Shown: positions 11,586 through 22,441 of the stretch, one piece after another | Position numbering within the stretch: position 1 is the stretch's first letter | How the letters are laid out: each line of letters starts with the position of its first letter | Assembly (NCBI GenBank): GCA_015039365.1 | Contig: WION01000171.1 | Coordinates: 48,187-112,186 of the forward strand | DNA: 64,000 nt | Direction of reading: 5' to 3' | From: Amanita rubescens | Taxonomy: Eukaryota > Basidiomycota > Agaricomycetes > Agaricales > Amanitaceae | The notes under the pieces: generated by a model | The model's input: only the letters and a program-made list of their open reading frames with translations | Told to the model about the DNA's origin: nothing | Databases searched by the model: none | Position numbers and translations under genes: made by a program

Positions 11586-12963
11586 TCAAGAAGATGGGGC
11601 TAGATCGATCTGGCTACTGGACATCCTGATGATGCGTTGCTCCATTTGTTGGAATCGGCGCTCCGTCTCCTCCTCTTTTTGCTGTAGACGCAGTTTCCAC
11701 TGACGATGTTGATCTTCCAACTGTTGCTGCTGGTCAGCGATTTGCTGTCGCAACAGACGTTGCTCTTCCTGATAACGTCGCTCTTTTTCCTCTTGCTCTT
11801 TTTTCAGCTGTCGGTCTCTCTCCTCTCGCTCTCTCTCCATCCGCTGTTCCCTCTCCGCCTGTTCCTTCCTCAGCCATTGTTCCTTCTCATCCCGCTCTCG
11901 TCTCTCTTTTTCACGTTCCTGTCTTTCCTTCGCTTGTTCTAACTTGAGCTTTGTTACTTGTCCAGCAAGTTCTTTTGTCTTTAGGATCTCCTCCGTCCTT
12001 GCTCGCTCAAACTCCTCCCGCTAGATCACCTCTTGTCAGCGCCGCAAACAGAAACTCTAAGTGAAAGGAACCAACCTGCTTGCCCATAGTCTGTCTCTCC
12101 CTTGTAAAATCATCCCAGATCTTGTTGATATGGACTGGATCGCGTCGATGGACTGGAACGAGACCGATTGAACCCTGACGTCTCCCCCGCCTTACTTTTT
12201 CCTTCTCGTCGCTCGTGGTAGCCTTGTTATTGTATATTGTCGCCCACTTTTCTAGCAAGCCGAAGATAGTATCGGCGAACCAATAACATTGACGTCCGAG
12301 AACAGTATAAGTGGCACTGTCATTATGGACGACGCTGGCCAGAATCATAACATCCCAAAGGCTCGGGCGCTTTGCACGATCGCCCTTGAATGTGATGGTC
12401 CTCAGAACGTTTGAGTGTGGGGGATGGCAATTGATCCTGGTGATTGTATCCGCGGCCAGGTATTGATTCGAGCTTATGGCAGACGGACGGGATATCGAGC
12501 TGTCCGATAGGCGTCGCACAGCGTGCCTGATTGAGCCGGGTATCTTGGAAATCCTTCCTTTCATCGATACGAAGGATAGAGACGAAGTGGAAGATTGAGG
12601 AGAGTCAACAAGTGGAGAAGATTCCTCAAGATCGGTGCCGAAAGACTCCACCGACGACGACGAAGACCTTGTTACAGCATCTTTGCGCTCGCCAGCAGAG
12701 CGGTCGGTACGCAATTGCAATTTGTGCTTCTTGTCATTGCTGAACTCGTAAATGACAAACTCGTGCTCGTTGCGACTGTTGGTAACCTTGCAGTGAAAAG
12801 CCTTGTCTAACCGATAACCTGTAAGTTCTAGCCACATTGCGATGCTTTCGGGGGTCCAGCCCCGTAAACAGGTCATGACAAGATGTACCCAGACGACGAT
12901 CGCCATTTGCACGTCGAGGTGAGGAACAGACTTGCTGCCGGGTGCGGTACCCAGGGAACCCAT
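11586..12963 (-). CDS. Head-coiled-coil family protein, copy D
   Basis: Exons 12076-12963 and 11586-12020, phase-0 intron of 55 bp, about 440 residues. Start MGSLGTAPGSKS as in B, C and E; an upstream in-frame ATG (13026, MTFTFKDTLRG) exists here but copy C lacks it. It is nearly identical to copy C through head and coil, ending in the ordinary RIIRMSSSQIDLAPSS. The head occupies residues 1-296 and the coiled coil about 310-435. This is the best reference copy for the family. Function is unknown. Confidence 0.72.
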
Positions 12964-13329
12964 GATCGAAGGTGGTAGAACTGAAGACAGAAAACCCCGG
13001 AGGGTGTCTTTGAACGTGAACGTCATTCCCTAGAGGTATATGTATGAAAACAAGAACCGAGGCCCGCCACCTCGAGGCCTTCGCACTTCATCACCACGTG
13101 TAGAACATGCATTGATGCGACCCGAGTCATGTTCCACGTGATCACAGCAATCTTGTCTATTGAATAGGCGCCCTCGGTCTCTGTCGGAGTGATGGTGGCA
13201 CAGCGCCTCATTTCTGCAGTCAAAAGCAGCGCCTCGTTGGTAGATAACCATGGCTGCCTTGCGGGAGACGGTAGGATGAGCGTTCGATGACCTATATCTT
13301 CATGAAGTTGACAGGTCAAACCAAAAACC

Positions 13330-13990
13330 GATATCACGGAGGGGGCTTCGAGACTTGGCAGGGCTATTTTTTCCTGAAACCAGTTACGCCTGCGCATGCT
13401 CGGACAACCTAGTCTGATGACGCAAAGAAGTTTATTAACACGTTGATTTGACTGCTTTGACAGCGGGATGCGCCCAACGTATCTAGATACCCAAGAGTAG
13501 TCACGGAACGCGAGCCAGTTTGATACCGCGACTGTTAATTAAATTCTGCGCTAGGTCAGCGATTTTTTTTCCCTGAAGAGAAAGCTCAATTCTTTATTAA
13601 ACAAGACCTGGAAAGCTCACGTCGGAATAACCCAGGCGGACACATATAAATAAAAGGACGCACCCTCGCTTTTCCGCGGAGCGTAATAGGTTCCAGCTGT
13701 GTAAATCATAGGGATATTAAGGACAGCTGTGTTGTGCACTGCGATCTTCGCCCGCTCCGGTTCCGAAAACCAATTGAAGATATGAATCTGATGTTGTCGA
13801 CACACGCTGGAAGTATGAGGCAGATGTCTCGGCCTTTGATCTATCCGGGAGCGGCTGAAATGCGGTGGCGAAAAGTTGTGCTTGTACTACATACGCGTAT
13901 GACAGTTCGTATGGTGACCCTGACTCGGAGTAGTGACAGCGTCGCGTGAACCAAATACGACAATACAAATTCGGCCATTTGGAGGCGGGG
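13330..13990. other. Inter-unit non-coding blocks of unit D
   Basis: Contains the same shared blocks as upstream of B, C and E: ctgaaaccagttacgcctgc near 13376, gatttttttt near 13560, and gtctcggcctttgatctatc near 13826. Small ORFs here are not conserved between units. No gene is supported. Confidence 0.5.
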
Positions 13991-14004
13991 ATTCCAGTTT
14001 TCCC

Positions 14005-14190
14005 TTTTCCCTATTTTCCCTTCAAGTTTCGGTGCGTGCTCTTGCGTGCTCCGTCAGAGCCCCGCGATCGACATGGGTCAAGACTTCGCTTAGTCTCAGA
14101 ATGCGCAATACTAATATGATACTGATAGTATTGGTTCCGCGCGCATCGTAGAGAGTCTACAGATTGGTCAATGGCGTCGTCAAATTCTTG
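14005..14190 (-). pseudogene. Decayed fragment of the LSM8 3' end
   Basis: The reverse strand reads FDDAIDQSVDSLRCARNQYY, matching the last exon of intact LSM8 (GEIDDAIDQSVDLSTIRAEP) with a frameshift after VDSL. Similarity continues past the LSM8 stop into its 3' flank (agccccgcgatcgacatggg is shared near 14058 and 19223). The upstream LSM8 exons are absent, so this is a 3'-end relic carried in an array unit. Confidence 0.75.
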
Positions 14191-14345
14191 TGGCAATGTT
14201 TTCCGAAGTCCAGCCTCGTACTAAGCACGTCATGACGACATGAATCCCGGTGTCGATGGGATCCGACATCGGTATCTTCAGACTTCAGGTGAGGGATGAA
14301 TCTGCTCATGCCCCGTCCATGAACGACGATGCCGTTCCTCCAAAA
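14190..14345 (-). pseudogene. Short head-domain relic
   Basis: A remnant of the head start, still recognisable at nucleotide level (ggtgtcgatgg, gtgagggatgaatctgctc, catgaacgacgatgcc) beside the LSM8 fragment. Heavily mutated and only about 150 bp. Confidence 0.5.
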
Positions 14346-14354
14346 GCTTGTCAA

Positions 14355-15215
14355 GATGTTCCCAGAGAATGAAGTAATTCCAGTTGGAATGGAAGTTAAC
14401 GGCCGTAAATTTAGCATCTGTTCCGGTTCAGGCTTTACTCCACGCAGATTATCAGGTGGCATGCTTGCCGTTGGGCCTCAATTACGACCGTACGATGGAA
14501 GCAATCTACAATACTCACAACACGAAATGCACCAACATATGCGCTTGGAAAGGCTCGGAGGATGCCTGCTGTACCATGCTACAGTCCTCTGTTCCAGTTG
14601 ATTCCCGGTCCATCGTGGATCTTCCTTGCTGGTTGGCCCAAACGCTGCTTTCCCTTGAAGCTTGATGCCGAACATCCCTTGCGAGTGCCCTTATCGGGAC
14701 AAGATGAATCGGTGATGTCGATTTATCCGGAAGATAAACCCGATTATCTTGGGCGCGATGACCAGGAAGGTCATGCAATCTTCGCCTACTCCCCACAGCG
14801 CTTTTCTGATACTCGACTTTCCTGGATCTATGACTCGGAGCAAGCCGAGTCAAGTAAGAACTGGCGACTTTCCTGTCTTCTGGGTCATCTGATACTCCGC
14901 TTTCCTAGATCTACGACTTGGGGCAAGGAGGATCTTATGACCAGCCTCGATGCCGATGTCGTTCCTCGACTTTCAGCGCAGATGGACGAACCTTACCTGC
15001 TGGTTTGAGCCTGGGGATTAGGATGGACATTTATATGGTGGAACACTACCTTTTTCAACCCCGGGTCCAACTTTTGATGGTCGTTTCACGACAATGTCAC
15101 CTCAGTACGCTTTTACGCTGTCGTGGCTATTGAATATCCATATAGATTGTGTAGAATGGGACGACCATACAAGAGGTAGAACGATGTTATTCTAGCAACA
15201 TGTCATTGGTATCAT
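14355..15215 (+). pseudogene. Module 2, copy 2 (disrupted ORF)
   Basis: A second copy of the 4.1-5.1 kb module. The same protein is recognisable (YDRTMEAIYNTHNTKC, SRSIVDLPCWLAQTLL, EDKPDYLGRDDQEGHAIFA) but in several frames: a small insertion near 14655 shifts it after CWLAQTLLSLEA, and a block near 14805 is deleted. It is best read as a pseudogene of 4240-4983. Confidence 0.6.
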
Positions 15216-15389
15216 GAAATGGAGTTAAAGTTAAAATTTAATTACCGATGCATTTCGTGAGGTTTAGCAGCTGGTTTCATTGGCTTCATATAACGAGGTA
15301 AATCAATTAATTGGACAACGCGACGCCCCTAAAAGAAAACAACATATTTTCCCATAAAATGAAATAATTAAAGGACGGGACTATGTATG

Positions 15390-15700
15390 ATCCACATACA
15401 TAGAGAGTGTACGGTGAGGTGTATAGGTGTATACGGAGAGTTACCTAGGAATAGTTCCTGTACCACTGGACAGTACATGACGGCATATTCCTCTAGAAGA
15501 TGCCTCCCTGCTGCAAACGCATTTGCCATTGTCGATTCTTCTCTTCCAACTGTCGCTGCTGGTCAGCGATTTGCTGACATAGCAGACGTTGTTCTTCCTG
15601 AAGACGTCGCACCATTTCCTCTTACTATTTCTTCAGCTGCCGCTCTCTCCTCTCCTCTCCCCATCCGCTGTTCCATCTCCATTTGTTCCTTCCTCAGCCA
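15390..15700 (-). pseudogene. Orphan coiled-coil tail and unit 3' flank
   Basis: The reverse strand carries the second half of the family coil (WLRKEQMEMEQRMGRGEERA, then QQIADQQRQLEEKNRQWQMR-like codons in broken frames) followed by the usual unit 3' flank. It overlaps the last codons of the kinase of copy E at 15694-15700. It is the part of the host coil left downstream of the kinase. Confidence 0.65.
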
Positions 15701-18422
15701 AGGGGACATAGAGTCATCATGCTTTCTGCAACATCCTTCATCCTTGGTCGCTCTGATGCTTCTCTCGTCCAGCAGCGCTGAATGAGATTCCACGCGTCAT
15801 CACTGAGAGGTGGCTCATCTAGTCGAGGAGGAAGTACGTGTTTAACGATGAGAGCCAAGATTTGGATATCTCGTCTACCAGCAAAAGGTACGCTATCATA
15901 ATAGATCTAAGCAATTTAGCAAGAGCATCAGGTTGATTATGTAGACCTACTTCATAGTAAAGGCATCCAAATGCGTAAACGTCTGACATTTGCGTTCTAG
16001 TCGGAATATCATCTGAGGGGTCGTTGTCCTTGGAGAATCCGAGTAACTCTGGGGCGGCAAAGTTAAGGTGTAGCGCTCCAGATCGCGTACTTGTGGCTTC
16101 CGAGAGTCGGGATAATCCAAAGTCAGCGATTTGAATGTGAAGGTTGTCGTCCAAGAGGATATTCTCCTGAAGAGAAAAGTCAGTATTTCAATGTAGTTAG
16201 TTTCAAGAAGAATACCCCTCGGAGGTCGCCATGAACTACGCCTTCTGAATGGATGTATTCGAAGCCTTGGGCCACTTCTAGTATCTTCCGTAGCGATGAG
16301 TTTGATCAAAAACCGAAAAAAGAAATGTCATACACGTGCTTGTATCTCGGCTATTGATGGATTCTCTTTCTTCCGCCATTGTGCTAGGGTGCCATTCTTC
16401 ATATAAGGCGAGACAAGGAAGAGCTTTCCATTCTCATACTCCTGGATTCCCAAGAATGGTAGCACAAACTTGTGCTTAAGGGATCGCCACATCAGCGCCT
16501 CTCGACAGAAGGTCTGTTGGAACCGAAATCAATGTTAACGTTATAACGGCGGCGACGTGGAGGACTTACAACGCTGTTATCAGACTTGTACAATACTTTC
16601 AGCGCAACAGCTGTCCCACGTAGTTCGCCCTTGAAAACGCACCCGAAACCGCCACCACCAATGTATTCTCGCTCAGCCGGTAAGCCAACCCCCGTAATGA
16701 TTAAAGATGATGGTATGACAGGATTCTTTGATATGACCTTGAACATGAATCGTCGTACTCGCCAGTTGATGGTTGGTGACTGATGGTTACGGAGCAAGTG
16801 AAGCATAAAATCCAATAGGTTTTGGCCGTCCGAGGCCTGACTTAGCCCTGACGCAACGCTGATGTAGTCTTCCCTAGATAATAGCTTGCACATAAGGTCG
16901 ACGGTGGTAGCATTTACGACGGACGTGATGGAAGATCCGGGCTGGGCTCTTCAATGAGCAGGGTGTATTCCGCACTTCGAATGACTACGCACCTTCCTAT
17001 GGTTGAGCATGGAGAGTAGCGACGGGAGCGCTTCGCTGTCAGGCTCGGCCCCATGTAGCGTTCCCTCGACATCCTCTTCCATCCGTTCCATAAGCTTTCG
17101 CATCTGCTCCCAAAATCCATTTCCTGTGGCTGTCGCATGCGCGCCGCTGAGTAGATCGGTGTCCGTTTGGGCTGCCTGACCTGTAAAACCGATTTCCTCC
17201 ATCATCAGCCACTGTTCCTTCTCATCCTGCTCAGCGATTTGCTGTCGTAGCAGACGTTGCTCTTCCTGATAACGTCGCTCTTTTTCCTCTTGCTCTTTTT
17301 TCAGCTGTCGTTCTCTCTCCTCTCGCTCTCTCTCCATCCGCTGTTCCCTCTCCGCCTGTTCCTTCCTCAGCCATTGTTCCTTCTCATCCCGCTCTCGTCT
17401 CTCTTTTTCACGTTCCTGTCTTTCCTTCGCTTGTTCTAACATGAGCTTTGTTACTTGTCCAGCAAGTTCTCTTGTCTTTAGGATCTCCTCCGTCCTTGCT
17501 CGCTCAAACTCCTCCCGCTAGATTACCTCTTGTCAGCGCCGCAAGCAGAAACTCTAAGCGAAGAGGAACCAACCTGCTTGCCCATAGTCTGTCTCTCCCT
17601 TGTAAAATCATCCCAGATCTTGTTGATATGGACTGGATCACGTCGATGGACTGGAACGAGACCGATTGAACCCTGACGTCTCCCCCGCCTTACTTTTTCC
17701 TTCTCGTCGCTCGTGGTAGCCTCGTTATTGTATATTGTCGCCCACTTTTCTAGCAAGCCGAGAATAGTATCGGCGAACCAATAACATTGACGACCGACAG
17801 TGTAAGTGGCACTGTCACTATGGACGACGCTGGCCAGAATCATAACATCCCAAAGGCTCGGGGGCTTTGCACGATCGCCCTTGAATGTGATGGTCCTCAG
17901 AACGTTTGAGTGTGGGGGATGGCAATTGATCCTGGTGATTGTATCCGCGGCCAGATCTTGATTCGAACTGATGGCGGACGGACGGGGTAGTGCCACCCAC
18001 GACGAAGACGACGATGTTACAGATGTAAAGGACAAAAGCGAACTGGAAGATTGAGGAGAGAAGTTGACAAGTGGAGAAGACTTCTCAAGATCGATACCGA
18101 ACAACCCCAACAACGACCAAGACGACGTTGTTGCAATATCTTTACGCTCACCAGCAGAGCGGTCGGTACGTAATTGCAATTTGTGTTTCCTGTCATCGCT
18201 GAACTCGTAAATGACGAACTCGTGCTCGTTGCGACTGTTGGTAACTTTGCAGTGAAAAGCCTTGTCCAACCGATAACCTGTAAGTTCTTGCCAAATTGCA
18301 ATGCTTTCGGAGGTCCAGCCCCGTAAGCACGTCATGACAAGATGTAGCCAGACGACGATTTTCATTTGCGCGTCGAGGTGAGGAACAGACTTGCTGCCTG
18401 CTGCGTTACCCAAGGAACCCAT
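15694..18422 (-). CDS. Head-coiled-coil-protein kinase fusion, copy E
   Basis: Seven exons (17574-18422, 16993-17517, 16570-16941, 16334-16513, 16216-16284, 15951-16166, 15694-15906) join in consistent frame to 807 residues. Residues 1-283 are the family head, starting MGSLGNAAGSKS. The coil follows to about residue 350. After a linker (QAAQTDTDLLSGAHATATG) comes a complete kinase domain. Its motifs are: Gly-loop IGGGGFGCVFKG, VAIK-type lysine in GTAVALKVLYK, catalytic loop VVHGDLRGENILL, IADFGLSRL, AAPELLG, MSDVYAFGCLYYE and a final RCWTREASERPRM. All catalytic residues (K, D, N, DFG, APE) are present, so it is probably active. HGDLRG with this C-lobe is typical of agaricomycete tyrosine-kinase-like kinases. 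Introns are 50-60 bp GT-AG. The fusion is inferred from frame continuity; separate transcripts are possible. Confidence 0.72.
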
Positions 18423-19277
18423 GACCGAAGGCGGTAGAACTGAAGACAGAGAGTGTCCTTGAACGTGAATGTCGTTTCCCAGAGGTATATGTGGATGAAA
18501 ACAAGAACCACCTCGAGGCCTTCACACGAGACCAAGTTCACACTTCACTAACACGTGTAGTAAAACGTGCACTGATGTTCCACGTGCGGGTGATCACAGC
18601 AATCTTGCCAGTAATACTAATAATTGTAAGCGCCCTCGATATCTGTCGGAGTGATGGTGGTCAGCGCCGCGGGATAAAGGGCCTGGTTGGTACCTTGCGG
18701 GAGACCTGTCAATTTCACGAAGGAATATGTCGGACCCTCTTCCTACCGTCCCAAAATCAGGAAGGAGGCTTCGAGACTTGGCTGGGCTATTGTTTCCTGA
18801 AACCAGTTATGCCTGCGGTTCGGACAACCTGACGCAAAGGAGTTTATTAAGCACCGCGATCTTCGCCCGCTTCGGCTCTACAAACGAATTGAAGATATGA
18901 TTCCGACGCTGGAAGTACGAGGCAGATGTCTCGGCCTTTGATCTATCTGAGAGCGGCTGAAATGCGGTGGCGAAAAGTTGTGCTTGTACTACCCATATGA
19001 CAGCTCGTATACGTTCGCGCGAACCAAATACGACCATACAAAATCGGCCAAGATAGAAAAGACGAGATGGATTAGGGGAGATTCCAACTCTGTAAAAACA
19101 AGAGAGTACGTAGAATAAGTTACGAGGGGCTCCAAGTCGAGTGTCAATACGCGTTCGGTACATGAACAACAGATGCGTTTTCCCTCTCCTATTTTCCCCT
19201 TTGCGGCGGTGCGTCCTCCGTCAGAGCCCCGCGATCGACATGGGTCAAGACTTTGCTTGGTCTCAGGATACGCAATA
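18423..19277. other. Upstream side of copy E and LSM8 3' flank
   Basis: Shared unit blocks (ctgaaaccagttatgcctgc near 18799; gtctcggcctttgatctatc near 18929) followed by the sequence downstream of LSM8. No supported gene. Confidence 0.5.
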
Positions 19278-19658
19278 CTAATATCGTATAGGGGGTATTG
19301 GTTCCGCGCGGATCGTGGAGAGATCGACAGATTGGTCGATGGCATCGTCAATTTCTCCAATCAGTATGCTAACGCGCCATAAGCTAGGTACGAAGAACCG
19401 GTGGATAGTACATACATCATGTCCCCCTTAACAAGATATAGACCAAGGGGAATTTCCTCGACGCCTTCTTCGATGCTATAGACGCGCTCCTTGCACTCTG
19501 AGATGACAACATTGGACCGCTGATCATAGCCAGCCATTTTTCCCTGTGGAAGGGGTGAGGGTGGAATAAGTAAATGGGTGTATACATACTACGATTGCAC
19601 GACCATCTTGGAGGACTAGAAAGATGCGTCTATCCACGTAGCCTTGGAGGCTGGACAT
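19278..19658 (-). CDS. LSM8: U6 snRNA-associated Sm-like protein LSm8
   Basis: Three exons (19590-19658, 19416-19543, 19278-19368) give 95 residues, the normal LSm8 length. The protein begins MSSLQGYVDRRIFLVLQDGR, continues with Sm1/Sm2-type segments (GYDQRSNVVISECKERVYS; LGLYLVKGDMIILIGEID) and ends STIRAEPIPPIRY. LSm8 defines the nuclear LSm2-8 ring that binds the U6 snRNA 3' end and supports spliceosome assembly. The frame is open further upstream but MSSLQG is the family start. It is divergently arranged with the transporter at 19894. A relic of its last exon sits inside the neighbouring gene array. Confidence 0.92.
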
Positions 19659-19893
19659 GGAGAGAGAGGATAATCGTGGAGCAACACGTGACTCGATGGT
19701 AAAGGTTCCGCTTTCGGGTGAGAGTCGCCTCACATTTCCTCGATCACCTCGTTGCACAGCTTCTCTTCTCCTATTCGCGCTGGATATAAGTCACTGTATG
19801 TCGCTGTTCTTCCGCTCATCGATTCTACTAATGTACCCCTCAAAGCCTTTATATAGTTCTGCTTTACCCTCCCCATCCAGCCCTCTCGCAAAC
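19659..19893. promoter_or_regulatory. Shared divergent promoter, LSM8 / transporter
   Basis: 235 bp between two divergent starts. A TATA-like tttatatag lies at about 19848, some 45 bases before the transporter ATG. Assignment by position; no experimental sign. Confidence 0.45.
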
Positions 19894-21177
19894 ATGGCGT
19901 TTACAAACAACTCTGGTGACGAAAAGGTCTACGACATGCAAGATAGCTCTAAATCAAAACTTCTCCAACGAGAAGACAATCATGAAGCCCCCCTTCCCAC
20001 TCCCATATCTACAAACGCACCCAAACCCAAGTCCAAACTCTCCGCTGCAGTCATCATACCGATATGGATCGTTCTCAGCTCCACGGTCATCATCTACAAC
20101 AACTACCTATACAACACCCTTAACTTCAAGTTCCCCGTTTTCCTCGTCACGTTTCATCTCAGCTTCGCGGTCAGTTACGCCCGCCTGGGAGGATATCTAT
20201 CTAACTAACATGGTTACGTCGGCAGGCGATTGGTACCCGTGTCCTGCAGCGAACGACAAACCTCCTAGAAGGGACAAAAGATGTCCACATGACCAAGGAG
20301 ATGTTTATTCGGTCTATTCTGCCTATAGGCGTCCTGTTCTCCGGAAGTCTAATCCTCAGTAACACCGCGTATCTGTACCTTAGTGTCGCATATATCCAAA
20401 TGCTCAAGGTATCAACTACTTTCTCTACGTTTGCAACATAACTAACATGGCCCTAGGCTTTCACGCCTGTCGCAATTCTTCTTATATCCTGGACTTTCCG
20501 CATCCAAGACCCAAATAAGAAACTTGCCATGATTGTTTTGATGATTTCCAGCGGCGTCGCCCTCGCCTCACATGGCGAGCTGAAATTTAATTTAATCGGC
20601 TTCCTCACACAAGCCGCTGCCGTTTGCGTAAGTCATGCCGTTTGGTGACAGAATTCAATCAATCTAACGTGATCTAGTTCGAGGCGTCTCGCTTAGTCAT
20701 GATCCAAGTTCTATTGCACAATCTGAAAATGGATCCCCTCGTTTCGTTGCACTATTATGCGCCCGTATGCGCAGGGATCAATCTTCTGTTTTTGCCGTTC
20801 ACCGAAGGCCTTGCTCCTTTCTACGAACTTGGCAGGATAGGGGCAGGTGTCTTGATCAGTAATGGAGCTGTTGCCTTCCTCCTTAACGTCGCAGCTGTGT
20901 TCCTTGTCGGTGTTGCCAGCAGCCTTGTGCTTACCCTGGCCGGAGTGTTCAAGGTAAGAACGACGGACATTGTATCGTAATTTGTTATCTAAACGTGACA
21001 CAGGACATTCTTCTGATAACGGGATCAGTGCTTATTTTTGGCTCCACTATCACCCCTTTGCAGGTTTTCGGTAAGCTTGACAATTTAGCGCAACTCCGTG
21101 CAATACTTAGAAATTCGTTAGGCTATTCCATCGCTCTATGCGGCCTCGTCCTATTCAAGACGTCAGGAAGCAAGTGA
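19894..21177 (+). CDS. Triose-phosphate / sugar-phosphate transporter family (TPT/DUF250) membrane protein
   Basis: Six exons (19894-20169, 20226-20408, 20457-20627, 20678-20953, 21004-21070, 21122-21177) give 342 residues. After a polar N-terminus, about ten hydrophobic segments follow: [53 protein letters not shown], then [74 protein letters not shown] and [41 protein letters not shown] and the FK(D) turn are hallmarks of fungal Golgi/ER drug-metabolite superfamily transporters. The substrate (nucleotide sugar, phosphate sugar or other) cannot be told from sequence. All introns are GT-AG, 48-55 bp. Confidence 0.9.
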
Positions 21178-21349
21178 GCACCAGATATCCCCCTTTTTGG
21201 AATACACGAACAATCACACTCCTTACTTGTTACCATTTGGACCATGTCTGCATTCTAATCTAGTTTGCATATTCTCCGTTACATTGTTTCTCGGAAGCGC
21301 CCGTCATCCGTAATGTCGCGTATCTCTTCATCCCACACTGCATAGATAT

Positions 21350-21782
21350 GGCTGCCGCTGTTCTGTTTGGATTCTTGGTTTCCCCGGTATATTGTACTTG
21401 TCGTGCTCTGCTAAATTGTGTAAAAAAACATAAATAGACTTTCCAATGTCGCTCGGAGAGGCAAGATATGCGCTGACATTAAGGCACGCCGGAGTTAGCG
21501 TTTTGGTAGCACCCGTCGCAGCAACTGTAAGCATGTCGTATTCGTGCTCTCATCCCTTTCAACTTCACTGGACTCTCTTCGATCTTGCGACCGATTCGTG
21601 TCAGTTTTCGGCGCAGGCACACTAGGCCTGGACGTCCAACAACATAACAACTTCGCCTCCGACGTGACCGCAGCGTGCCCACGCTGACTCCGATCTGACA
21701 CCGACTCCTGCTCTTGTGCTCGGACAATTCCAACAGCTACAATCGCAAGTAAAACTCTTAGCAGCTTTTTTTTCTCAGTCAT
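21350..21782 (+). other. Possible 3' end of an unidentified gene or remnant
   Basis: A weak splice path reads DFPMSLGEARYALTLRHAG, VSVLVAPVAAT and then ADSDLTPTPALVLGQFQQLQ up to a stop at 21780-21782. The donors and acceptors are plausible but no family is recognised and no start was found. It may be a decayed gene. The opposite strand also has unremarkable ORFs (to 21982). Confidence 0.25.
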
Positions 21783-22441
21783 AAGGGCGCTTCACCTTGC
21801 ACAGCAGGCGGTGTCCATGGAATGATCATTGGAGGTTGCTCGTCCGGCTCTGCGCGCACGATCAGATTATACCGCCCGTACGCAAAGGCTCCGGGGAGAA
21901 CGTACGAGTCGTAACCGTGACCACATCCATTCGAATCTGTATACCCCGTTGCGCACGTCCCAATCTCTCCATGTGTGGTCAATATTCAAAAGAAGTGCGA
22001 GGCACATCTTTTCGTTACTCGTGGAGCATCATCAGTGGCACACCGTGATCCATACGAATAGGGACATTTCAATTCTAAACAAAGAGAAAAACAGGTTGTT
22101 CCAGACCCGTTAAATTTACCATTCAGGACCCCCTGACGTCAGTGGATCACACTCACTTTGAACTTTGAGTGGCTTGCATGCGTTTTGCGGACTTCATGGG
22201 AATCTCTTTTATTGGCATCTTGATATATATGGTGCTGACGGCTGTCATCCGTCCCTCAAAAAGCGACAATAACGATTCATTAACGTATATTACAGCCAGT
22301 TCCTAACGCAGGTAAGCATATTCATATCTGTGCACAAGAGCAATTAGCGTATTCGAGCATACAGAGCACGAAACGCCATACGTATAGTTAAGTCCAGCCA
22401 TGCATAGCGACGAATAAGGAAGTTGAAGATGGAGATGGGCG

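Larger units (their letters stand above)
5101..19380. repeat. Tandem array of head-coil gene units
   Basis: Four successive units start with variants of gttaaagttaaaatttaatt near 5101, 8062, 11165 and 15225. Each contains, in order, a 3' flank, a minus-strand head-coil gene, its promoter side, and shared non-coding blocks. One block includes ctgaaaccag (near 7020, 10142, 13376 and 18799). A second carries gatttttttccctgaagaga (near 7171, 10338 and 13560; not found in the last unit). Units C and D are nearly identical, implying recent duplication; A and the unit-end relics are older. The last unit runs into the 3' end of LSM8. Confidence 0.75.

Noticed and set aside
21779..22113. ORFs on both strands (for example a Cys/Gly/Tyr-rich minus-strand frame ending at 21779)
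   Set aside because: A splice from 21795 to 21724 is possible but leads to no recognised product, and no start or upstream exon was found.
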